Assembly: GCF_013373865.1 (NCBI RefSeq)
Contig: NC_050477.1
Span: forward strand, 8,050,722-8,114,721
Source: Monomorium pharaonis
Taxonomy: Eukaryota > Arthropoda > Insecta > Hymenoptera > Formicidae
Direction of reading: 5' to 3'
Length of the DNA: 64,000 bases
Made by a program: the position numbers and the translations under genes. Shown in pieces: positions 37,198-48,403 of this stretch. Within the stretch, counting starts at the first letter, position 1. Each line of letters starts with the position of its first letter. Below the pieces are notes generated by a model. It had not been told where the DNA came from and did not search any database. It saw only the letters and a program-made list of their open reading frames with translations.

Positions 37198-37297
37198 TTA
37201 CAATGCAGCAAGTTCGATAAGTGGCTCATTAGGCTGTTCATTCTCCGGTTGTCTGAGAAAATTATCTTGAAGAAAGTGGAAGTATTGTTGAAAACCC
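37198..37297 (-). CDS. Candidate 3'-terminal coding exon of a second minus-strand gene (partial)
   Basis: On the minus strand a strong acceptor (pyrimidine-rich, ending CTATTTTTAG) is followed by 100 nt that read one base plus 32 codons and TAA. The peptide begins GFQQYFHFLQ and ends NEPLIELAAL. By hand count, G+C at codon positions 1, 2 and 3 is about 66, 22 and 31 percent, a typical coding pattern in AT-rich DNA and unlike chance frames nearby. The upstream exon must end in phase 2; I found no donor in that phase. A second frame is also open, and a donor-like GTAAGT follows at 37159, so an internal exon is possible. The family is not recognised. Confidence 0.4.
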
Positions 37298-37440
37298 CTA
37301 AAAATAGTAGAAATATATGTTATATAATTTAATTTGCGCGTTTTGAATTACTTTAATAAGTTGCTATAACTTTAAACGTGTTATGTATATAAACCAATTA
37401 TTTTTTAATTATATATATATATATATTTAAATAATCTTAC

Positions 37441-37671
37441 TCAGAAAACATCTAATAAACATATTTTATTAATGTCAGAATTATCAGAATTATCGGTATT
37501 ATTATTTGTTATTCCAATCATCAATACCATTAGTATTATCAGACCCAGTGCCAGTAGAAATTCGTATACTGCCCTCTCGCTCCGTTTCAAATTAATTGGT
37601 ATTATTATATATATACATATATGTTTTTCTTTCGTTAATTTTACAACCTGAGCAACGTTGATACCGCGGAC
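37441..37671 (-). CDS. Candidate exon with a predicted transmembrane helix (partial, uncertain)
   Basis: On the minus strand a pyrimidine-rich acceptor ending GTTCATAG is followed by 76 open codons to TGA. The reading starts VRGINVAQVVKLTKEKH and later has a hydrophobic run, FLLALGLIILMVLMIGI, then an Asn/Asp-rich stretch. In this frame codon position 2 has the lowest G+C. Against it, the middle crosses a TA microsatellite, the tail contains simple GAT-AAT repeats, and no internal donor gives a phase that joins to the exon candidate at 37198-37297. It could be a terminal exon of its own, a decayed gene, or chance. Confidence 0.2.
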   Translation of the reverse strand, partial: VRGINVAQVVKLTKEKHICIYIIIPINLKRSERAVYEFLLALGLIILMVLMIGITNNNTDNSDNSDINKICLLDVF

Positions 37672-37885
37672 CTATGAACAACCGAAAAAAGAATGTCATT
37701 CGTTCTCATGCAGCATAGAAAGTAGAGATACGCAATGTGGATTGAATTGATGTCATATAGGTACAATATTACGTTGATAAACTTGTCGACACATACTAAC
37801 GAATTGACGGTCTACGTTTAAAGAAAACTCGGAGAACAGATCCACAGAGTTACGCATGATCGTTGTGTTTATATTTCTATCGTAT

Positions 37886-38101
37886 TTATGGTACCGCAAC
37901 GGGAGCAATAACCGTCAGTTCGTTCTTTGTAAAACAAGCCACTTTAGCTGCCACACATTGTCCATCACGAAATACAATTACTGCCGCTTTGTTATTAATG
38001 CGTAATGAAATATTGCTATTCATTACTCGAGCGTTATATTGCCGAGTAGTTGAATTTGGTAAAATCGATCTGCTTATTTTTTTCAAGCATAAGATATGCA
38101 T
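37886..38101 (-). CDS. Candidate coding exon, unidentified (uncertain)
   Basis: A 71-codon minus-strand frame is richer in G+C than the surrounding island. Its second half reads like a folded domain, with alternating hydrophobic residues, DGQCVAAKVACF and TVIAPVAVP. Position-specific G+C in that half is about 51, 40 and 29 percent. Possible acceptors (AATAAGCAG) lie near 38070. Donor sites before the TAA are poor, GTACCA being the best. The plus strand over the same bases is also open for 80 codons, which weakens the case. It lies on the same strand and within 1 kb of the two other candidate exons. Confidence 0.2.
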   Translation of the reverse strand: MHILCLKKISRSILPNSTTRQYNARVMNSNISLRINNKAAVIVFRDGQCVAAKVACFTKNELTVIAPVAVP

Positions 38102-39042
38102 ATGATATTTATTGCTGATTAATCAGACATAAGCTCTCAGTCTTATAATAATGTGAACGTATTTGTATTACATCGGCCAATAAGTGATGCAACTATCTGC
38201 CGCGTCAGCGTTTCTCTTTTTTCTCTCTTACGATATATTATTTAACTTTCTGATGTGCATCTGCGACCATGATGCGGCAAGTATCACGGTTCCACCTTCT
38301 TATTTATTTGATCAAACAGAAGATCTAGAAAATCTTAAGATTGTCGCTTAGACCAACCCACATTTAAATTTCATTGTGTAATCAAATCTACTTGTTGAAA
38401 TAGATTCTACTTAAAGTTAAATTTGGTACAATTAATCACTAATAAGTACATTTTTGTTTATTTGCATGTGTACTGGTGTTTTACCACACCTCTTAATTAT
38501 ACAGTTCATGCGTGACACGCGTCATCCGGCGAATCTTCGACGCGCCTTCGAACGAAGAGAATCGTGGCATTGTCGCCGCGGCATTTCCACGTTGGGCCTA
38601 TCGCGGCCGCGGCGGCACGTCGTAAACTCGCGGACATTTGCGCTCACGTGACACGTCGTATTCTTTTAATTACACGCGCAGCCCGATAGGCACAAGCCCA
38701 TAAGCTCAGCGCAACCAACTATCTAGAAACGGTCGACCTTTCTAAACGCGAAGTCGCGGAGTCGTAAAGGAAAAGGAAATCGAGCGCCGGTAAGAGAACA
38801 AAGGACTTTCCGATTGCCGATCGTCCTCATCTTCCTCTTCGTTGTCGCTCGCTATCTTGCGAACTTTGATCGTTTCTTATACACGACTGTGTATAAGCGC
38901 GTTGAAATTAAAATCCTGCAATCTCATATGTTCATAGTAACTGGCAGCACACAGTTAAGGCGCCAAGTTAATGTTAAAGACACTTTCGGCTTCGCTGGTG
39001 CCTATTTTTTACAAAATTGAAAAAGAGATGAAGAGAGAGGGG

Positions 39043-39066
39043 GGAGAGAGAGAGAGAGAGAGAGAG
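39043..39066. repeat. (GA)n microsatellite
   Basis: A GA run that begins after a GGGGGG stretch. Confidence 0.8.
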
Positions 39067-39832
39067 AAAACAAAAAAATTGTAAATATAAATGAAGAGAG
39101 AATGTTAATTAAGCTTAAAATATATAATTATTTTGCTATTAGAAAAAATGGACACATATTCTTTTGAATACAGAATATTTTTTATTACATTAACGTGTGT
39201 TCCCCTTATTTTTATATACTTTTTATCTTATCCGGAAGAAGACTTATTTCTTGGTGTAATAAACTATATTGATGCTGGCTTGAGCCGTTGTATAATTTAT
39301 TGTGCGACATAAAGGTCTTCATTAGAAAGTGCAAACAGCGATATCGAAACGAGATGTTATGATATACATGCGTAAACTGTCGAAATTAATTAAAAAAGTC
39401 AAAAGGGCCGCATTTTAAACACGCAAATGCGTATGCCGAGTAATAAAGATATCGATCAACGATCGCGGCTCTTTTGAACGGAAATCAAATCGTGGTTAAT
39501 GGGTTGATTAATTAAAGCTTTGCTCGCGAGAGGGTATGCCGCTCGTAAAAATACGGCACGCTCGCTATCTGGGCCACCCAATACGCCGGGATTGGATTTA
39601 CAGGTGCGCTCACCACTCGTCCGCCGAAAATCCGCTCGCGATCCGATCGCGACGCGATTCCAGAAAAACCTGGCATCATTTTGGAAAGTGCAGGTGGTTC
39701 GGTCGGAAATGGGACGCTCGCGGAACGAAAAAAACGAACGGGGAAAAAAGCGATTGAGCGAGACCACGCCGTTTTCTGCGTTCCGCAATTTGCGTATACG
39801 CATCTTTTTGTTAATATGTCCATAACATATCG

Positions 39833-39912
39833 ATCGATCCTTTCTTTAGCGTTTTCTAATGAACAAAAAACAATCGATCCTACCTTTAGCGTTTTCTAAT
39901 GAATAAAAAATA
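39833..39912. repeat. Tandem duplication, 40-bp unit, two copies
   Basis: A 40-bp unit beginning ATCGATCC and containing CTTTAGCGTTTTCTAATGAA is repeated head to tail at 39833-39872 and 39873-39912 with about four differences. This indicates a recent local duplication. Confidence 0.8.
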
Positions 39913-40180
39913 ATCTCACGTTGGATTTGAAACCACGGCAATGAAAAATCACAATCGTCGCTCGTGAGAGATTTTATATCTTATTGTCGAAGAAGTCATT
40001 CAACGATATGCGTCACACGCATAGTCCGCAGCATTGTCTCTCGAACGATTAGCGACGGAAAAGACGACGTATGGTATCAGCTTTCCTAGATTGTTGAGCG
40101 TTTCCCTTCACCGTGCCACGTATGAACGCGAGCTTACCGTGTGCACGATGTGTTTGCAATAGTGTGGGTGAGTAGACAGA

Positions 40181-40183
<3 letters not shown>

Positions 40184-40222
<39 letters not shown>
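40184..40222. repeat. (GA)n microsatellite
   Basis: About nineteen GA units in a CpG-rich block. Confidence 0.9.
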
Positions 40223-40226
<4 letters not shown>

Positions 40227-43200
40227 GCGGCGCGGTGGTCCCACCGACGTTTTATGAATATGCATCGCTTTTCCGGCCGCCGTGCGTTGCTCCCAATTTG
40301 TCACACACCGTGGCATTATCCCATTTTGCTAATAAAGCAATGTTACGCGCGCGCGTACGCACCGGTCGATTCTTCCCTCTCTCCCTTTTTTTTCTCTTTG
40401 CCACGGTTGCGCAATTATGCAGCTTTGTAATTGTGCGGCGCCTTGCCCACCGTCGCTTCCTCGCGGCTTTTCTCCGCACGGCGTATCGCGCGGCCTCTCG
40501 TCCTCGGCGTTACAACGAAGACGCGACTTTATTATGACTATATAGACCTAAGTTTCTCTCGTCTACGGTATAGCAGGTGCGTGACGCGAGGAAGAAAGGG
40601 ATTCGCCGCGAAAAGGGTAGGGCGAGAACGCGCCGACAGAGGAAATACACTTGACTTTGCTTTATTTAATTTCATGAGCTCGCACTTATAGAATTATGTA
40701 CTTATGCCAAAGAATTAGAATGTTGCAGAATTTTGTAACATCATCGCCTTCTACGGAGACACGTACGAGGGTGTGTACAACAAACAAAGGAAGATCTCCG
40801 ATAGCTCCGACAATTTCTCGCAATAAAATGTACGAGAAATATTGTACTTAGCAAAAATTCACCAAATACAATTTTATCTTTGCATAATTTTTTTTCTCAA
40901 CTTACCAATTAAAAAAAAATGCTATCAGTACTTAATAATATCAATATTATTAATACTAAGTATTATGTTTTCTTAATATTAATTTTTTTAACACGCAACA
41001 ATTATGCAAATACGAAACAGAGACATCCGGAACACTTGAATATTTTTTTTTACATTTTATACAAGCATTTACTTTTATTATTTAATTCATTAATAAAAAT
41101 TAATCAAATTATTTTTATAGGCTTCTCCGGAATATTATGGAAAAGCATGCTTTTCTCGACACTCGTATTCAATTTTTCATCTGCAACGTACTGTTATTAC
41201 CAAATAATGTCAAAATAACCGGGGAGCTGTCACTGCAGCTACCTTACTAACGAGTCGGACGTAACGTGCGGGTATAGAAATACGCGATCCGCGTCGTATA
41301 TCGCGGCCGAAAAAGAGAGAAACGTGACGTGTGATAGCCATATTTTACTCGCGGGAAAATAAGCGTACAGAGGGAGGAAGGAAGAGAAAGGGAGTGAGGA
41401 GCGTGCGTAACGTATAACGGTCGCTCATCTAGGCGCGTACTAAACTGTATCGGAGATTATCTCGAATCCGCCAAACCGGGAATTATCGAAAGTCGCGCAG
41501 GCGGCGCGGTGAAGTTTCTCGAGCACCGACGCAATTAAACTTTTTCTCGGCTCGATCACGTCAAAGACTCGTCGGACGGCAGTGGCGATCGCCCGATCGC
41601 TCGCGAGACCTAACCGGTCGGGACTCCGGAGTCGGAAGGAGGAGAGAAAGAGAAAGAAAAAAAAAAGTAACGGCCGCGACAGCATCGAGAATGCGTGTCG
41701 CGTGATTCCGAGGACACCGATTTCACGAGAGATACATTAATGCCGTGAGCGCGAGCGAGTCGTGTACGTTTTATAAGTCGTCGAATAAATTTTCATCGCC
41801 CGGCCCTTTCTCTCCTACACGCACACACGCACTCTGCTTCTTCCCTTCGATAATTTAACGAACTTTCGTAGAATTACAAGAGCGCACGTCGGCGTTTTAT
41901 CTTGGGACAGAAGCAACAAGAGTGTAACAAGCACCGGGTTTTCCCAGATTGTAACGAAATTAACGCTTATACGTGCAAAACGCTTTTTTTACGCAGAATA
42001 TTGCGCTTTTTTTTATTTTATTGCGAGCGACTTAGGCTCATTTTTAATGCAATAAACTGGACAAATTGTGTCTTGAAGAATTTTCTTAATCTTACTCATT
42101 TATTGCTTGTGTTACAACGACAACGATAAATAAACTGATAACTATAAATATATAATTTTATAATCAATATTTTTGCTTAATAATCTTTCAAATTATACAT
42201 AAAATTTTATATAACTTCTTCCAAATTAGATTTAAGGGAAGACATATGTATTTTATACTATTTTTAAAATTTAAATGTCAGTTATAGAAAAATATGATTT
42301 TAAAAATATAAAATGAACAAGATTTCTGTGTCTTCCCGTGTTTTTAAAAAATTAAGTTTTGCTTTTTAAGTCTCCGTTTAGGTGTATGTGCTCCCTTAAA
42401 GACTTACAAGAATCTCACACAGGTTGAGAAGATTTGTATTAAATACCGTATTACGAAAAGTTTACGATCCGGACTTGAGGACAACGAACGCAGATTAAAT
42501 CCGCGCGTCGCGATCGATTATTCGGATTTATGTCACCGACACGGTGATGAATCGCGGTGGCGAGGTCGAGGTGGTGGTAAAAGACGCTCCGTGCTCTCAC
42601 GGCCGTATTTTAATCTTATCGCGCTCGCGCTTTCGTCGGTCGCTTGATACCTTCGCGGAGCTTTTCTTATCGGGTCGTAAGAGCACGAGACTCTCGGGGC
42701 TCGCTCGTCCTCTTTGCTTCCTCGTATCGCCCTATCGGCTCGTTTCCACTTTTGTCGTGCCAGCGGGGAGCGTGCACCCCTGCATGTAAGGCGTAGATAC
42801 GATACCCGTAACAATATGACCGTGCGAACTTCCTATCTCCGGCTCTTATTAACACGATCGCCTCCCAGAATGCGTCGGAAGTTAATCAATACAAGTAATC
42901 AATACAACTTTTACTTTTCGCAGATATATACGATAAGCTGGTAAATACAGCCATAAAGTATATGAAAGTAAAATAATCACCTTTCAGCTCGGTGTATATT
43001 TCGCTCTTTGTTACACATTCGTATCTAACTGACATTATTATATACGTTCTACACGCGCGCGATAGTATTAAATATATATCACATGTTGTGTATGCATCCT
43101 ATATTTTACGAATACCGATATCTGACTATTGCGGAACACTTCGCGGCGGTCTCGGGGATAAAGGAGGAGGCCAAAGTGCAATTTTTCAGATCGGTATTTT

Positions 43201-45239
43201 TCCGACGCTGCAACAGTTTCGCTCGTTTCCTCTCTGTGTGCCCAGATACGCGTAATGCTTATGCTTTGCATTACATATGGCGATTGCGTCAGGGTGATAT
43301 CGTCATCTAGTGCGGGGTGAGCACGATTTTAAAGCCTTCCTCGCGTCGGGCGACAACGAGAACCGGGAGGTGCGTGTTCCCGACACGACTTGCCCATTAG
43401 GTGGACCCGGCAACGTGCCATCAGATTAGATTCCCTTTCGTCCTCTCGCCCTCGTTGCTCCTTGCGCAACAATGCACCGGCATCGACAATGCATTGGACA
43501 ACGATGTTTGCATCTGCGACGTGCTTCCTGGATCCGTGAATCTGCAGGAGAGTTAGATAGCGCTCGATAGTTGAAAGCACTTCGACGTGAGAATCTCAAT
43601 AGCGAAATATTAGGCGACTGTAGTAAATATCCCAGTAACCGGACATATAAAAATCCAAGATCATTGAATTTTTATAAGGATTTACAATATAAAATGATCT
43701 AATCTAGATAGATTATATAGTTATTAACAGAATCATACAAAATAATTTTTTAACGTTAAATTTTGTATTTTAAATTAACCTGTCTTATAAATATATAGAT
43801 CTGCAAATATTTAAAGAGATTTAATTTTAATGTTATAAAAACATAAAACACATAAGATTAATTAATAATAAGTTTAGTTGTAGGGACACGTTTACTAGGA
43901 CATTTTAAACTTTAAAGAACAAGAAAAAATGCAAAATAATTGAAGGATTTATTAGGAAGAACAATGTCAAACAATTATAAATAATTTATTACATATAAAA
44001 ATATAAAGCAGAATAAGAAAAAGAGAGAAAGAGTGTTCAAAGTAACGACGCACGGAAACAATTTTGAAATACAGACATGAAAACGATTATGTTATGGTGT
44101 GAAAATATTCATATTGGACGCTTAAGCTAAGTAGAATATCAAAATCTTTTGCAGCAATTTTATCATGTTTGGACATCCTACACAATTATTTTGATGTCCA
44201 ACATAAAATTGTTTTTTTCGTGTATCCAAAATTTTTGGTTACGTTAATTATTCTCCGCTACTAGATTATAATTCTCTGCGGATCATATTACCACTGAAAG
44301 TAGGATTGCCTAGCCTTCCCAGTAAATTCGATCGAGTATACGCCGAGTAGTTTAGCCAAGATGTAAATTCACCGAGGTAAAAATTCGGAAAGACCGAATC
44401 TAATCTTTGTTCCGGACATAACACGATCTTCCGAAGAGCCGTATCCTCCGTCTTGCTTATTAACGACTGCGGCGAGACTCCGTCTCTTGCGATGGCCTTT
44501 TCGCGTTCGCGGATGCATTAACCTTTCACGCGGCATCTGGAAGTCGGATCGGTACCAAATTAGCGACGCGATCGAGAGTCGTGCCAGGTGTCGGGACGAT
44601 GCCAGATCCCATTGCTGGCGATGGCCCTTGAAGACCGAAGTGATCTCACCGAGCTACACACACGGAGTTAGATGCACGCGATGGTTTTCCGTTGGCCGCA
44701 CGTCAACAGCTATCTCCTCTTCTCGCCCTCGCGCTTTTTCGAATCGCCCCGCGTCCTTCGAGTGATGCTTATCGATCGCGACAGTCGTCAAGAGACGTGC
44801 GCTCGTTTTCTCACCAATTACAAGAGGCACGAATGACGCGGGACGGCATCGCGAGATCGGCGCGATTTATTGCCTTCCTACTCTAATGCGTAAGCGATGT
44901 GGTTTCACGACATGTTTCACTTCTACAAGTCCTAGCTTTAGTACCGCAACCTTTGCTATTTTTTTATTTAATTTTATTTGAAAAAAGAAACGTATATTAT
45001 ATTACATGATATTGAATAGACCAATATGTTTTTCAAAACGATTTTATTTTCATTACATACATGTTACTTATACATAACATAACCGCAGAACGTTACTTCC
45101 GCATTGATACATTTATACGTTAAATGTACAAATTAGTGCACACGCAAGACATAAAATTTCGACTATAAATGTAACGAGGAAACTTTACTTGATTTTAATC
45201 GCTAGAAATCCGTGCTAGCGCGCAGAGTTGCTAAATAAC

Positions 45240-45500
45240 TATAATCGCGCGGAGGGCTAACGATCCATCCGGGGGCCAATAATCCGCATGGCGCATGGCG
45301 GAGAGAATACGTCTCGGTCCCGCGAATTAATGCGTTTCGCAACGCGATTCGCCTTTATGCGGATGCCGCCACTCTCTCGCCGCGGTAATTGATTACATCA
45401 AGATCGCAACAAAGTCGCAGCATAATCGTAATTACCGCCCGCGACGTGGCATCCTGGTTAACGGCTAATTGTCAAAGTAATGCGTGTACCATATAATCGC
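45240..45500. promoter_or_regulatory. Candidate enhancer with clustered homeodomain motifs
   Basis: This non-coding block has no open frames and shows closely packed homeodomain-type sites: CAATAATCC, GAATTAATGCG, CCTTTATGC, GGTAATTGATTACATCA and two more TAATT cores. The paired-type TAATTGATTA is a notable composite. Such clusters are typical of developmental enhancers. Function is inferred only. Confidence 0.3.
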
Positions 45501-46022
45501 GCATTACCCGGCAGCGATACATCCGAGAACCGCGTTTTCCCGGCTAACTCGCGAAATCACGAGCCGCTAACGAAATATGCATGCGGCCGCTAACGAACCA
45601 CGGTCTAATTAGGAAAAAATACGGAGGAAGCGCGTGCATTTTGTAGAAGTAACGGACATGCGTCTCTGTTGTTGCTCGTTGCTGCCGACAAGAAAAACAT
45701 CGTCCGCTGGCATCGTGCACCGTGAATGCCCAACTATTCTTTCGGAATTGTTATGCCTACAAGTATTGTCGATTCTCACCGTTTGTCATTTTTTAACGAT
45801 AAATACTATAATCTGAAAATAATCCCTTAGGATGTTTTCCATCCCATGGAAAAAATTAATGTTCATATCAGTGCAAATTGTTTTATTGATCTAAAATTCA
45901 TATCTATCTTTTATTTAAAAATTCCAGAACCCAATTTATACAATAAAAATAAATTATGACTCGTATGTACCGATCAGTTTAAACTAGCTGTGTGATAAAG
46001 AGTTTTTATATTGTTATAAAAT

Positions 46023-46085
46023 ATTAAATTGCTTATATCTTATATTACATTGCTTATACCTTACATTAAATTGCTTATTTCTCAG
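46023..46085. repeat. Tandem repeat, three 21-bp units
   Basis: Three units of the form ATTAAATTGCTTATATCTTAT lie at 46023-46043, 46044-46064 and 46065-46085. The period is a multiple of three, which keeps a hydrophobic frame open, but nothing else supports translation. Confidence 0.7.
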
Positions 46086-47142
46086 GCTATTCCGTTTATT
46101 CACGTGATTTTTGTTATATTGGCGACGCTATCGTATTTTAAGACAATATGTGCGATCTTCCGCTTCTGCTTCGACCGAAATGACTATATCGCGGGATACC
46201 CACAGAAAGGGAGAAGTATGGGAAAGGAAAGCGAGCCTGACCAAATATATCATCGAGCGCGACGTAAGGAGAGCGAGAGAATAACGCGCCCGCGATTACG
46301 TTTGATCCCACGAGTGCGCCCAATGCGGCGGCTGTCAGGCAAGGAGAAGAAGCAATTTCCGCATTGCCGTTAAACGCAATCGTGCAATCGGCATACGCTT
46401 CACACACGTGCTTCGCGGTGGATAGACTTCATTGCGAGAGAACATTCAATGCGAGACGAGATAATCGCCACAAGATTCTTATGCAATCATATTCTGTATT
46501 AATAAGCGACAAACGAACATTTAGCTGTGCGATAACATTTAATTCAGCGAAAGAGGAGAATCCGAATCGGTTAAACGACCGAGAGCTTATATTACATAGA
46601 AATGGAAGAACCGAGAAACGAATACATGCGAGGAATAAGACAACAACCGTTATCGAGACCGAGTTTCTAAATAGAAAAGAATTGAAATCGGCACATATCG
46701 AATCGTTCTTCCATCTTATACAGACTTTTCTCTCTTTCTTTCCCTTTCTCTCTGTTCCTTTCTTTGTCTCGGACATTGGCTAGTAAAGAAAGAAAAAGTC
46801 CCGTTGGGTCTCACGTGCACTTGAACGCGTCGGGAAGCGGGAATCGTGTTCCGCGGCCGTAACCATTATCACGTTGCCCTTCTTCGATAGGGTCGGCACG
46901 AGGTCGCTGAAATAGCGACACGAAAGGGTCCCCGGTCCGATTTATGTGTGCACCACGAAGAGAGGATCTCTCTTTTCAAGACTTCTGGCAGAAGCGTCGA
47001 GCAGCTTCGCGTACGTGCAGAAACTTGTAACACGTACGGCAGAGTGAAGAGAACGCGGATGTGGGTGGACAAGCGGAGGGAACGACCGGACAGAAACGAA
47101 ACAGAAGAGAAATGGAAGCAAGGGAGAAAAAGAAAGGCACTA

Positions 47143-47514
47143 CAGGGTGTCGCGGACTCATCTTTAAATAAAAATAATCGATTTCTAGTTATAAATGAAA
47201 ATACTTCATTATACTTCTCATAATTCTAAAACTGTCTTTCAGTTAGCAAATATAAATAGCAATTTTATTTTCTGTTATAAAATAACAACATATACACACA
47301 TTGGATAATATATTGTCAGCAACAATGTATTTGTATACAAAGAACCTTTGATATTTTTCAATAAGTCAAGATTGTTGGCAGTGTTTGTTGGGAATTTAGA
47401 TTTGGATGGATTCGAAACAAACCGTCTGTAAATAACCGAAGATATTATTATTCTATCCATACATCTCTAAAATAAACCAAGTGATCTTTTGCTAGTTCAT
47501 TCCAGGACACCCTG
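47143..47514. mobile_element. MITE, Tc1/mariner-like, TA-flanked with CAGGGTGTC ends
   Basis: The left end reads CAGGGTGTCGCGGACTC and the inverted right end reads CAGGGTGTCCTGGAATG. The first nine bases match exactly, with partial similarity beyond. Both ends are flanked by TA (47141-47142 and 47515-47516), as expected for the TA target-site duplication of Tc1/mariner transposons. The 372-bp interior is AT-rich with no transposase frame, so it is a non-autonomous copy. It lies just left of a long GA microsatellite. Confidence 0.75.
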
Positions 47515-47530
47515 TACGTATAGGGAGAAA

Positions 47531-47533
<3 letters not shown>

Positions 47534-47590
<57 letters not shown>
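47534..47590. repeat. Long (GA)n microsatellite
   Basis: About twenty-eight uninterrupted GA units, the longest in the window, starting about 20 bp after the right end of the TA-flanked MITE. Confidence 0.9.
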
Positions 47591-47593
<3 letters not shown>

Positions 47594-47777
47594 CAGTCAG
47601 CCAGAGTCGAGAGATCTACGTTGTTAGATCGTATCAGAGGGTTGTCTCTGCTGCTACCGCCTGTGCCCGATGTGCTTACCGCTCTCGCAGAGCCACTCCG
47701 TCTAGCTCGGAGGTATTTGATATTGACTTCCCGAGGCTCGACTTTGAACTCCTGAAGCAGAGAGAACGGGAGTAAGA

Positions 47778-47781
<4 letters not shown>

Positions 47782-47808
<27 letters not shown>
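47782..47808. repeat. (GA)n microsatellite
   Basis: A second GA run about 190 bp after the long one. Confidence 0.85.
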
Positions 47809-47812
<4 letters not shown>

Positions 47813-48373
47813 GAGGCGCAGGCTGCACCACCCTCGCGTTACGTTTAATTAAAAAGCTTCGTGCGCGCGCGCTTGCACGCCTTTATATACACACCGGGAT
47901 ATGTGTGTCGATAGCTAGTCGACGAGTTCTCTCGTAAAGCTCCAAAGAGCATTTGCGAGCTCTGCGAGCAGTGCGTTAGAGAGAAAACAAAATTATTTGT
48001 CTGTCGCGGAAGTTGTCGGATCAAAGTGGCGGAACTTCTACTACCTAACAGGCCGCGTTCACCGCGTTGAGTTTCCGGCGATCACGAAATACGCGAGTTG
48101 GAAAAGTTGGGCGAGTAATGCTTGACATCGAGATTCACAGTACTTGTTATGATATCGCGGATCATTTTGTGCCTGATCAAAATGGTAAGGAAGTTGAAGT
48201 AAGGAAATTATACCGAAATTCTTCAAGAAAATGGCAAACCATGGAACAACAATGGGAAGCGCATTTCGGTGCATTGTGCAACGTGATAACACAACATATA
48301 TCTATATACATCTTGTACGTACAAAACACGCCTACAAATACCGTAATACGATATTAATTTTTCTTTTCTTCAG

Positions 48374-48403
48374 GCCACGCGCAAAATTCCGGAAGAGCGA
48401 AAG
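48374..48403 (+). CDS. Candidate 30-nt micro-exon
   Basis: A long pyrimidine run ending TTTTTCTTTTCTTCAG (to 48373) is followed by 30 nt and then AAG|GTGAGA at 48404, so both splice sites fit consensus well. All three frames through the 30 nt are open. A frame starting at ATG 48118 ends at a donor-like AATG|GTAAGG (exon end 48183, phase 1). Splicing it to this exon keeps the frame and adds GHAQNSGRAK. The following GA-rich tract is intron-like. No further exon was found, and a GA-tract neighbourhood makes GTGAGA cheap to obtain by chance. Confidence 0.28.

Larger units (their letters stand above)
30500..38450. other. AT-rich island holding the recognised gene
   Basis: About 8 kb of strongly AT-rich DNA in a window that is otherwise largely CpG-rich. 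It contains the five-exon gene at 31228-33795, the three candidate exons at 37198-38101, the CACGTG repeat patch, and ACTGAT-rich sequence near 34980-35230. The remaining sequence is A/T runs with no supported frames. Confidence 0.6.
38450..47140. other. Non-coding; alternating blocks, two GA tracts, two tandem repeats
   Basis: CpG-rich at 38510-38800, 39440-39800, 40020-40680, 41220-41760, 42480-42870, 43130-43590 and 44380-44880; AT-rich at 40860-41200, 41980-42470 and 43620-44240. Frames up to 139 codons overlap their antisense counterparts and show no splice-site support. Confidence 0.45.

Noticed and set aside
46029..46373. 114-codon plus-strand frame with a hydrophobic start
   Set aside because: The hydrophobic part is the translation of a 21-bp tandem repeat and the rest is an Arg/Glu-rich chance reading.
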